NCBI GenBank assembly: GCA_033297075.1
Contig: MU858275.1
Span: forward strand, 1 to 55,008
Direction of reading: 5' to 3'
From: Rhypophila decipiens
Lineage: Eukaryota > Ascomycota > Sordariomycetes > Sordariales > Naviculisporaceae
DNA length: 55,008 nt
Numbering within the stretch: position 1 is the first letter of the stretch; each line of letters opens with the position of its first letter. The notes under the pieces are model-generated. The model saw nothing but the letters and a program-made list of their open reading frames with translations. It was not told where the DNA came from and searched no databases. This document shows positions 38,097-49,900 of this stretch, piece by piece. The position numbers were made by a program, and so were the translations under genes.

Positions 38097-39636
38097 TCTG
38101 CCTCTTCTCCGTTCTCTATGAAGAAAAAGTCGGGACAATGCCCGTCTCCGGGCTTCTCTCCACAGCTGCCAACAAATGGCTCACAAATATTACTGCATTA
38201 CTATTACCAACATCTTACTATGCGAATACGTGTCATCACCAAAAGCTGCCAACATATCAACATTTAAGACTGACGATATTTCCAATGTTGTTTCTTTCCG
38301 CACCAACATGAAAGTAAACAACATCCCAAAGCCACCGATCTGGGGATCTACACAATGGCAGCGCCACGGATATTTTTAGGTCAAAAGACAGCATTGTGCC
38401 TTTCCCCAACATAACTCGACTGGACCATGACCCCGGGATCGTGGCACTGCCCAGCCCAGTTTCCAACACACAAAAGTCTCATTCGCCTATACCACCAGCA
38501 ACTCAACCGCACGCCGACAGCCCTAAAGTCCAGAGATCAACACTCAATTGATCCTCCACAGACGTGGCAATCAACAAAACAACCACACCAGACGAACCTG
38601 AAACTTTGAAACAATCCATGATCGCCAGGTTACTACTGCAAGCATCAACGCCAGAATCACATCCCCAGGAAGCCGTTCATTTCCGCCCCTCCGCCTACTA
38701 TTCTGCGTACGGGTTAATATGTGGATGTGCCGCTGCTCCGATCCTTCCCGAGTGTACGTGCCGCCAACTCGAGTCCTCCTCGCACTTCTTGGCACAGTCC
38801 CGAGCTCACCCAGACCCTGAATCGGGGCATGCAGATTGAGTGATTACAGTTGACAGTGACAGTGACAACTGACAGTGAGAAGCTTGACTTTGCATCATCC
38901 CAACGAACCTTTCCACCTTGGCACTTCTTTCATCTCAACTTGAATCGGTCCCGTGTCACTTGCCCGGAGCTTATCGACCGGACCTAATGAGACTCGCCTT
39001 ACCTAACCGATGAAACGGTAATCCACACGGCCGTCCAAATCATTACCATACATAAACAAGTCCCCAAATCACGAATATCCATGAACAGATATGGATACCG
39101 GGCATAGCTTTCAGTGCCTAATGGAAGAAAGCTGCAACCAACCCCGCCAGAGAAACAGGGTAACATTCTCAGCCGTGGTGTCATGCTCTACTGCGTGGGC
39201 AGCGTGCGCTGTCACCCCGCCCGCAGCACAGCAGTTGGGGGCCCATCCATGTAGTAATTAATATAGATGAAAAATGTCACTCCCCCCTCCTCTATCGATT
39301 CCTTCTAGGCGGCTTCTAGAAGGTTTTCCATGGAAGGGTCCCTGGCTCCACTTTCCGAGCTTTCTACTGCTGTGCCTGATCTGATCTGACAGTGTTGATC
39401 TTACGGGATCTGGTTTGGGCAGCTCTGACTGGACAGTTCGCCACTGACAGTCACAACACCCCGAGTGAGCATGGACCGAAACAAAAGTGGTCGGCGCAAA
39501 AATAACTGCACCACACGACAACACAGCATCTGCAGGCAGAGGAGAGGAGATAGAGTGCTTACTTGCGGTTACTTGGGTGATTATCTAAGCCTTTTAAAAG
39601 GGACGCGGACTTGTTGAGCATATGAACCAAACGAAC

Positions 39637-39718
39637 TGTGTACCGTACACAATACACCACAGTACGCCATGGTACATTACCGTACGTGATTACCGTTCAC
39701 GTATTAGACGCTAATACG
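39637..39718. repeat. Short palindrome and GTAC-rich island
   Basis: TGTGTAC-C-GTACACA at 39637-39651 is a 7-bp inverted repeat around one base. CGTATTAG-ACG-CTAATACG at 39700-39718 is an 8-bp inverted repeat around three bases. Several GTAC words and a repeated ATTACCGT lie between them. The density of dyad symmetry in about 80 bp is unusual for this window. Confidence 0.6.
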
Positions 39719-42700
39719 AATACACAACCCTATTACAATACGTTCGTGTACAGTAAGGTGATAACCGACTATAGGACAGTAGGATGCACTACTGCATGCT
39801 AGATGTGATACTGCAGTGTATGCTACAGATAATGGAATTATGTTTAATTACAATACCAGATTACCCCCACGATCTGAACTGGAATCACAGGTTTCTTAAG
39901 CTTCATCTCTAGAAGGGCGTACTAGCTAGCTATCGAGCTATGTTCAAAAGGGAGCTATCCCAAATGCCAAGAAAGGAAATAAGCTGCAGACGAGAAGTGC
40001 AGCATCTGGTAAACGGCTTCCCACTATGACATGACAGGTTAGGGCCGGTGTTCCCGATCGGGTAACCGGGGGTAAATAGATTGATAAATCTTGGACGATG
40101 CGATCTCTGTTGCTTTTTCGGGACGCTTACGACCTTATTCCAGCTGCCGTCTTACTCTCACAGTCTCACTTGCGAGGGCCAAAAGGAGCAAGGAAATAGC
40201 AAATGGGGGAACTATTCACCCGCCCAGGCCCAGCTATTGCCTACCCAGAACGGACTTGTCATTCTCATGAGTAGGTCAGTTAATTTATTCAGAGAAGGTT
40301 TGAAAGGTTCTTTACATGTTCTGTGCATGACCCGCTTGTTATTGATATCAAAAAGGCTGGGACATGTATTTAACTCAATGTCAAGCTGGCTGCTGATTTG
40401 ACCCGGACTAATGTGGCACAATCTCGAGATGAATGAATGACCGAGTGACTGACTGTATCGACATCTCATTAAAATGCTACGTCTGCGTAAGGAGAAATGT
40501 TGACGGTCTAAGCTGTTAAAAGCGAATCCTTAGTCTCGTATTTCGTATCATTTCCTCCGCTGTTTCAACGGCTACACCATTACGCTTGAAACAAACCCTC
40601 CTTCTTGATCCTTCATCTAAACTTACCTTACCTACCATTAGATTGAACAAGAGGGTGTGCAAATCACGAATCTGCTGTGCACTCCTACATCAAAACACCA
40701 GCTTGGATCCGTTCACTAACCGTTACTGTTTACTACACACAGCCGTGACACATTCTAGAACACCACCGACCTCATTGTTACATTAGAGCCTCAAGATCAA
40801 CACCGAACCTAAACATGGATATCGGTGCATCTGTGCAACTGCCTGCAGAATAAATACTGTGCATGCATTTGTGTTGCAATACTGCAGCCCTTCGGACAAA
40901 CAGTACACTACCTAGCCTAATACATGGAAACAAAACGGCCTGAAATAAACCACTCTATCCCATAGTGAATGCGCAGCAAATACCGACCTTGCAGCATAAC
41001 TCATGAATAAAAGCAAGCTCGGGTCGAGGAATCTAAACCCGGTGAACAGGAAGGTGGTACCTTAGTTAGCCAGCGAGAATTATTTGAGAATTGATCTCGG
41101 CGAAAGCTTCTTGAAGAATCAGGCCAATAAAGGGAGAGGTGAATTATTCTCATGGTAATATTCAAGCTGCTTTGCCCAAGTCCTTACAAACCACAGGGCG
41201 AAAGACCAAAGCGATATCCCGTTTCCTTCTTTTCCCTTTGTTTTATTTTTGTTTTGTGTCATCTCGCCCTCGGTCGTGACATCTGGAGACGATGAAAAAA
41301 TGGCAAATACACCTAACCCGGGACAAGACCATGCCGCAACCAAACCTGTGGCAGGCAAGGTAAATGTCTAAATGAAGCAGAGCAGAACAACACATCGGGC
41401 CAGCAGCTCGGTCTTTATTCGCCAAGAGTCCGAGCATCATCACCACCTCTCAATGTTCTAGACCCTTTCGCTTCCTTAACCAGACAATGCTCCTTGGCGG
41501 CACGGTGACCCGTGAGGCAATGCCAATACCCGAGTCGTCTGTATTTTCTCATGATGTCTCGACATATCACTCCCCGTTGAGGTCAGTATGTCGAACTTGA
41601 AGTTTTCTTTTTTTAACATCTCAGTTCGGCCCTTCCATACACATCTTGAGGGCGAGGATAAGGCACCTACGGTACCTACCTTGCCTACCAAGCCTAAAGT
41701 CATGTTGTGTTGCACACCGGGCACAGCGGCATGCTCAGGTCAGTCCTGAGTTTCTTCACGTTGCTATGGGAAAGTCGAAACGAAACGAGAATTTGTCCAC
41801 AGCGTGCGGGTAATCCCGTCCTCGGCGTTATATGCTGTGATACAACCGGGCACTCGAATTAAGCCCACACGCAGTTGCGGCATGCGGCGAGAGCTGGAGC
41901 TGCTGGTAAGATCCATGTCTGTCAGCCAGCCTCCGGATACACAGGCTTATGTTATTTGTTCCCGGAGCTCCTATTTAAAAATCTTACATCATGTACCCGG
42001 GTAGGTAGGTACGTATTGGACTGTGCTGCGCTGTACGGCACGGAGTGTGTGGGGAGCACAGCAATACACAACGTACGGTATCAATGCCGATTGCTAAACA
42101 AAAGATCTGATCACTGCATGCTGTTCACCGCCGGGGATGATTTCAAGATGTGTTCATTGCCATAAGCAGCCAAAGACCCTTTGTGCCGCTGAAAGACAAT
42201 ACTCTGTGTATTGCACAACGTGTACACAAGCTGAGATGATGATGTAATCAATCGGATCTTTCAGAACAAGTCTCTACAGAAAAAAAGGGGACAAGTTGAA
42301 GTCGGCACAAAAGGACCGAACGGTGGCTGAGGCGATGCACTTAGCATTGGAGGCTACTACGGTACTACAGCCACTGTTTCTCTCCCTCTATCCTACGGGT
42401 GATGATGATGTGATCATCTTATTTCAATTTAAAACAAGCCAACGTAAAGATGTTTAACCTCGTTAACATTCTCAGCCCTCAATCTGCAGTTCTCGCCCTC
42501 TTAAACTCCAAGGAGTGTGTACTATGGACCGTTAGCCCGCTGCAGCCACTTGGTAATCATCACCCCCTTATTTGGATTGGGGGGCCAAGTAAAGGATGTC
42601 TACTCCAGCTTCTTGCATATTCCCTAACCCGCCGGCGTCTGGTGCGCCACAACCAAACTGAAGGTTTTCCAGAACGGGTAATCCGGGCTGTGTCACGGCG

Positions 42701-44637
42701 AGCCGTGATAACACAAGCGATAGTGCCCTATTGAAACTGCTATATAACACACAATTCTAAGGCTAGCTTGCAGCTTAGAATTTGGCATCCTTTTTAAGGA
42801 GGTTTGGCCTAGTGGTGTGGTTCTAGATTCCCAAATCGTCACAGGCTGTGATGCGTGGCGTGCAGCGATTTTGGACCCCATATGATGCTGTTAATCTCGA
42901 AAAAAAAAGGAAGTGGTGTCAAGTATCAGCCAGCAGCCCTTGGCTAAGGGCCATAGGATTCGTGAAAGGTCCTGCTCTAACAAGGTGAACTGTCGGATAT
43001 GATCAGATCGCTGTGGGTTGGTGGTTCGATATACTGAGGGTTAGGGTTATAGCGGTAACGTCCTGCCATGCCTGGAACTTTGGCGGGAAAAAGTTGTACC
43101 GGCAGGTCGCTTTTCTTCCTTTGGTGATGCCAAGGTATTACTACACGTGTTTGAATGTAACAGTTCGTTCATGTTTCAGCGGAGGGATTCGTCCGCACTC
43201 GTGCGTGTAAGATGTACCATGTTAGTAAGCCGGATTATTACGCCACTGTATCTTGGGTGTATTAACGGCAGGACTATCAGTACAATCATGAATTTCACAG
43301 TAAGGGGCTTTATACCGTTTTTACCTCCTTGTGTGTTGTATTAGCCCAGCCGGTAACGCCGTCGGACAAAATCTGATAATTATCGGATCCATTTCGGGGG
43401 TACTTCAGCCCTAACGGCATCAAGGAAACATCCGAGTAAAAGAAAACAACATGGTTACCCACTTTGGCTTCATTCTCACACCGAACTCCCAACAGCTTCG
43501 TCTACCGTTCGGATCTCATTTCGGGCATGCCAAACTCCCAAATGAATATTCTGCTCTTGGGGGGGGTTGATATTTGGGACGATGACTGAAAAGGAACCGA
43601 GATTGCATCATGCTGCGATGTATGCAGCTGCACCCCAGAAAGGAAGAGGGGACACGGATGATATTTAATCTGATCTATTATGGACCCGGTGAGCTAAATT
43701 TAAGCTTTCTTGGCATCTCGATCGGTTTTGTGGAGAATAGAGCTTGTTTGTTGTTCAGGGGTCAACGTGAGCTTGGTATAGTAAGGGGCAGGGGGTGTAC
43801 TGTACCGGGACCTGTCACGCTTACGGCTGGGCGAAGCCTTACCCTCCGGATGACTCTTCCGAAAGTGCCTCTTTACAGAATTGTTTGCTTACTGATACTG
43901 GTGACATATACTGGTACAGAAATATCAGGGGTAAGGGGGTGTGCACATATCATGTGTCTGTAAAGGGGAGCATGCCATCGTCCTCTGGCCACCGAACCCT
44001 CATTCAGCAGGACCTACCCAATACTGACACTTACTAGTGCCACCTTACTATAACGGCTTGTCTGGTGAGATACCACGGCAACCAATACCACCGACATGGT
44101 CCCATGTGTATGCCTCATTGTCTCAACATGGTGAGGTTTCCCCTGGCCATTGTATCATTCGGACTAGCGGGACACTCCCGTACTCTCGCATGGGTACTGA
44201 ATAGGTCACGTTTTCATCTCCCTTGGCGAACTTACTATTGTGCAGGTTCTTCTCGTCCATGACTCTATGTTGATGTGTCATGGTGAAAGCCCCACTCCCA
44301 TCTTGTCCTTTCCTTGTTTGAAAACGCTCCGGTCATGAAACCCGCTTTCCATGGCCTATGTGTAGGGTAGACCGCATGAGACTATCCATAGTCCCAAATA
44401 TGGGAATTACTGTCTAGCCTTGTTTCATTTCATCAAGTCTCCGTCCCTTGTTGACTAGTCCCTAGCTAGCATGAAGGAAGAGTGGGCATACTACCACTCG
44501 CTGATGGATCTCTATACTCAGCCCCTAGCCCCTGGCTTTGTCTCACGTCTTTGTAAATAACCCGACGATAATGCACCTGCTCGCTACGTCTCATTATAGA
44601 TTGAGAAGAAACAGAGCCCCTATTGTAGTATCGGCTT

Positions 44638-44940
44638 AGCTTACTGTTCAAGACCTATCCTGAGACCAGTCATATGGGCATCACGAGCTTACCATCATGG
44701 TGTTTCTTTCTCTCTAGTTCCCATAGCGAGGCTCATCTCCACTGACCATGATGTTTCAACCCCTATGGACATGGCTGGATATCCATCCTCATCATAGCCG
44801 AGCTTACTCTACGTTCTCAATGTCGTCTACAGCGACCATGTTCACATTGTTCATCTAGAAGCTTACTGGTTATCCAGAAGATTCAACATGGTCCCTGTTC
44901 AACAGCATGGAAGTCTTACTCTTGATTGTTGACTTACTCG
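44638..44940 (+). promoter_or_regulatory. AGCTTAC / TGACTTACTC words upstream of FAS beta
   Basis: AGCTTAC occurs at 44638, 44686, 44801 and 44860, and TGACTTACTC at 44930-44939, all within about 700 bp of the FAS beta start at 45346. CATGGT/ACCATG words are interspersed. This is the natural promoter region for FAS beta. Whether the words are bZIP sites or remnants of a degenerate repeat is not resolved. Confidence 0.35.
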
Positions 44941-45345
44941 TCGTCGCTGGACAGTCAGACGAAGAATCTGTCAACAAATGTAGTGATCAGGATATGCGAA
45001 AAGCACAACGATTCCCACATTGAAGCCGACCACATTGATTTAACTTGGCCATCTCGTCTCGTTCCATCGGCTCATTCTTTCCTCATCAGCATCTTGTCTT
45101 GGACTACGTCATTGAATCAACATTCACATGTTCAGATCTCATTACCATTTGTAACAAATCCCAGTTACCAAGATCATCACCAAGACTGTCCTCTGCATTA
45201 CAATTGAATTGTACTTGCCATCCTCGTTTCACAACCTTGGACGAAACACTAGCCAACAAAGCAACTTGCCGAGTCCATCAACTTGATCCGATTAGACTCT
45301 GTGCCACTATCCCCACATCACGTCCCATCACATACACCAATCACA

Positions 45346-46878
45346 ATGAAGTCCACAAGCACCTACAGCAACGAGGTCGACTTCTCGTTGACCTTGGACA
45401 ACAAGACTGTCGTCGACCTCAAGGTCCCAACACATCTACTCCCATTGGCGACCAAGCAGAAAGACAGCTTCTTGGCCACCGAAAGCGCCACCTCAGAAGG
45501 TGAAGAAACATCTCTCCACCCAGTTGAGCTTGCAACAGGCTTCATCAACCACATGGCCCAATCCTCCAACTTCAGCCCCCAACACGACCAACTCATCCAG
45601 ATGCTCTCCACACATGTGGAAACCACCCTCCTAGCCGGGACCAACATCCACGCCCTCGCCGCATCCGAGCTGCACGGCAACGAGTCCCGCCAACGAAACC
45701 TGATCGGCACCTACCTCTCAGCCTCCCTTGCCGCAGGCTCTTCCCGCTCTACACCATCGGCTCTCCTTGATGCCCGGTCATCCGGCAATGCCAAGATTGT
45801 TGGTCTCCTCGGCGGACAAGGCAACAACAAGGCCTATTTCGACGAACTCCGCTCTGTGTGGGAGACTTACCGCCCTTTGGTGGGCGAGTTCATCGACAAA
45901 CTGAGCGCGACACTCAAGAGCCTTAGCCAAGGTCTTCATGTCGATGATGATGCTGATGACATCAAGGAGCAATACCCCCGGGGGCTAGATGCGTCGCACT
46001 GGCTTCGTCATGCCGAGGATACACCCTCGAATGAGTACCTCGTCTCTGCGCCCGTGTCATTCCCCCTGATCGGACTGCTTCAGCTGGCTCATGTCAAGGC
46101 GATTTCGATGAGCCTGGGTGTCTCACCAAGCAGTCTGTTCAGCAGACTAGCGGGGCATTCTCAGGGCGTAGTCGTGGCAGCTATTCTGTCTACTGTTGCT
46201 CCCTCTTCGAACTGGGAAGAGTCATACCTCGCCGCCTCGCTCAAAGCCATCAAGATCCTCTTCTCCATCGGCTGCCGATCGCAGCAGACCTTTGCCCAAG
46301 ATGCGCTCTCCACTGCGCTGGCGACCAAGCTCGAAGTGGAATACGGCATGGGCAAGCCAACGCCTATGCTTTCCATCTCTGGAAGCGCAAGTCTATCCCG
46401 CTCTCAGCTGGACAAGATTATCATGCAGACAAACACCCGTCTTCCATCCGAGAAACATGTTCATCTGGCACTGATCAACTCGCTCGTGAGCAATAACTTT
46501 GTTGTCTCGGGACCAGAGCGGACCCTTGCAGCCTTGGTACAAAACATTCGCGCCATTTCCGCCCCTGCCGCCGACGCAGGCTCGCAAGGACGGGTTCCCT
46601 TTTCACAGAGGAAGCCCACCCCTTCGATGCGATTCTTGCCCATCTCGGTGCCGTGTCACTGTGCCTTGCTCAACGCTGCCGTCCCGTTGATTGAAGCAGA
46701 TTTGCAGAACCTGGGTGTCAGCATCGGGGCAGACGAGCTCAAGGTGCCCGTTAACCAGCTCACGTCGGCCCAGCTAGAGGACGAGACCAACAAGAAGGAT
46801 ATCGTGCCATTGTTGGTTAGGTTGATCACGATCCAGCCCGTGGACTGGGTGTCTGAGAATACCAACTGCTTCGAGACC

Positions 46879-46912
<34 letters not shown>

Positions 46913-49900
46913 TCACGCATATCATTGACTTTGGACCGGGTCTCAACTCTGGCGTGGGGTCTCTGACGCACAAGAACTTGCTCGGTCGTGGTCTTCGAGT
47001 CCTGATCGCCGGCAAACTCAGCACCCTCACCGCGGACCCCCAATCACCGGGACCTCTCTCCGAGCTCTTCCAGCCAGCTCAAACCTCCTTGGTTCAGCCG
47101 CCCAAATGGACCTCCTTCTCGCCCTCTCTAATCCGCACTTTGGCATCCCAAGACAAGGCCATCCTCAACACGCCATTCTCACAACTCTTGCGCGGTCTCC
47201 CACCAATCATGGTAGGCGGCATGACACCCACCACGACCTCGCCAACCTTTGTCGCCGCGGTGATGAACGCCGGCTATCACATCGAGTTTGCCTGCGGAGG
47301 CTACCATTCCGCCTCGTCGCTTAAAACCGCCCTGACCCAACTGCACAGTCTAATCGCCCCCGGACGATCCATCGCCCTCAACGTAATCTACGTCGCGCCC
47401 CGCCAAATCGCCTGGCAGATTCCCTTGATAAAGACGCTACGGAGCGAAGGGATGCCCATTAGCTCAGTCACTGTCGGCGGCGGAGTTCCCTCGGTCGAGG
47501 TAGCAACAAACTGGATCGACGATCTCGGCTTGGAGTTCCTCAGCCTCAAGCCTGGTTCTGTATCTGGGATTCGCCAGGTTATCGACATCGCCAAGGCGAG
47601 ACCAAACTTTTCAGTGGTGTTGCAGTGGACTGGTGGACGCGGAGGGGGACACCATTCGGCCGAAGACATGTTCGCCCCTGTGCTGGAAACCTACGCTGAG
47701 ATCAGGGCGCACAAGAATATCGTGCTTCTTGCTGGTGGCGGCTTGGGTTCTGCCAAAGATGTGACGCCTTGGTTTACGGGCGAATGGGTGGACCAGGTAA
47801 GTGGGAGGAAGAATATGGTCATGATGCCGTTTGATGGTGTCTTGCTCGGGAGTCGGGTCATGGTCACGCTGGAAGCGCAGACTTCGCTGGGAGCTAAGCA
47901 GCAAATTGCGCTTGCCAAGGGCGTGGAGAATGACCTCTGGGAAGGAACATACAAGGGCGAGACGGGCGGCATTTTGTCGGTCGTCAGCGAGATGGGCGAG
48001 CGCATCCACGTCGTTGCTACTAGGGGCGCCAAGTTCTGGGCTGAAATGGACAGGATTGTCTTTTCGGTTGACAAAAAGAAGCGCGCGCCGATTTTGGAGA
48101 AGCACCGGGCCAAGATTATCAAGGGACTGAATGCCGACTTTCAACGGGTCTGGTTTGGGCGCAAGATGGATGGCAGTGGACGGGAGGATTGTGAGGTTGC
48201 TGATATGACTTATGCAGAGGTCGTGCAGCGACTGGTGCAGTTGATGGTTGTTGCTGAGGGCCGGCGGTGGATCGACAAGAGCTATGTTGGGTTCCTGACT
48301 GCGTTTCTGGAGCGAGTTGAGGAGAGGCTTGGGGACGAGGATTGTGAAGAGTCGGTTGTGTCGGAGGACGATTGTCGTGATGATCCGATTCTGGCTGTCG
48401 AGACTGTCCTTCGCGCTTGTCCCCTGGCCAAAAGCACGCTGCTTTGCTCCGAGGATGTCGACCTCTTCTTCCAGCTGTGCCGACGGGCGGGCCAGAAGCC
48501 TGTTCCGTTTGTTCCGGCGCTGGATGACAGCTTTGAGACGTGGTTCAAGAAGGACTCGCTGTGGCAGTCGGAGGATGTCGAGGCTGTTGTCGACCAGGAT
48601 GCTGGCCGCACCTTCATCTTGCACGGTCCTGTTGCTGCGAGGCATACCTGCCAGGTTAACGAGCCTGTCGGCGAGGTGCTGGATGGCATCAACCAGGGCG
48701 TTGTTGAGCATCTTATGCAGGGGCTCGATGCTTCATCGCTGCCATATGAGGAGATTATGGGCATGGCCAAGAAATCCGAGGCTCTCACCGAGTCCCTGAA
48801 CCTCTCTGGTCTGTCTGGCGATGACCTGCGACAGGTCCTGGTTGGTGCATCAACCTGGAAGTCGGCTCTCCTCAGCTCTCGGTCCATCCTTCGTGGCCGC
48901 GACATGGTCGAGAACCCAGTCCGCAGACTGTTTGGCACGGCCTCGTTTGAGTCGTCAATTGCCCACGTCCATGACGACTCGATCACTATCTTTGGCCAAG
49001 AGAAGAGACTGATGTTGGAAATCACCAAGGACGCCAACAACGTCATCGAGGTCCTGCCATTCACCTACACCACTCGTGGCAACAAACCCGTCTCGCTGCA
49101 GCTCAAGTTCCATTACAGACCCGACACTCCGTATGCGCCAATCCGGGAGGTCATGGAGCACCGCAACGAGCGCATCTGCGCCATGTACCGCCAGCTCTGG
49201 CAGGGCGAGAGCACATCCGAGACGACCGAGACAGTCGCCAAAGGCCCCGAGTTCGCCGTCTTTGAGGATTCCTTTACCGTCGACAGCACCCGGGTCCGCA
49301 CTCTGAACCGGGCAATCGGCTACTCCAAAGCCCACCAGCACGAAAAGGTGCCCATGGACTTTGCCGTGGTTGCCTGCTGGAGTCCCATCTGCAAGGCTCT
49401 CCTCCAAGACCCCATCCAGGGTGACGTCCTCAATCTCGTGCATCTGTCCAACGCCTATGAAGCTGCAGGCCAAGACATCAAGCCGCTCCAAGTAGGCGAC
49501 AAGCTCAGCACTCGCGCATTTGTCAACTCCATCGCCATCGAAGACTCGGGCAAGGTCGTCGAGGTGGTTTGTGAAGTGCGCCGCCAGTCACAGTCTCAAG
49601 TCGTCATGACCGTCCGCTCCAACTTTCTCTTCCGCGGCCAATACACCGACTACGCCTCCACCTTTGCGCGCAAGACAGAACCCAAGCACGAACTGCACAT
49701 GTCATCCGAAGCCGACATTGCCGTTCTCGCCACAAAGCCGTGGTTCCGTCTCGACAACCAAAACGGCAACACGCTCGACAATCTCAACCTGACCGACCTG
49801 ACGCTCGAATTCCACTTGGAGACTTCCACCAAGTGGCTCTCCAAATCCGTCTACTCAACCATCGACACCACCGGCCATGCCTACGTCCGCTCCGAAGCAG

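Larger units (their letters stand above)
37506..45345. other. 7.8 kb gene-free stretch between bZIP and FAS beta
   Basis: No coding region is supported; the longest open frames are about 100-120 codons and look random. The left end holds the bZIP 3' UTR, the right end the FAS beta promoter and 5' UTR. Within it are four copies of TGACTTACTC (37881, 37909, 38085, 44930), an island of short palindromes at 39637-39718, two TTAGGG-like units near 43037-43050, and repeated AGCTTAC and CATGGT words at 44030-44940. It could be an oversized promoter, a decayed gene or mobile element, or a site of non-coding transcripts; I cannot tell which. Confidence 0.45.

Noticed and set aside
42805..42815. TGGCCTAGTGG, A-box-like word
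   Set aside because: No matching B box or cloverleaf could be formed downstream.
43037..43050. Telomere-like AGGGTTAGGGTTA
   Set aside because: Only about two units; too short to claim an interstitial telomere or fusion point.
47611..48711. 366-codon open frame antisense to FAS beta
   Set aside because: It lies wholly within the FAS beta enoyl reductase region, and its translation has no domain character.
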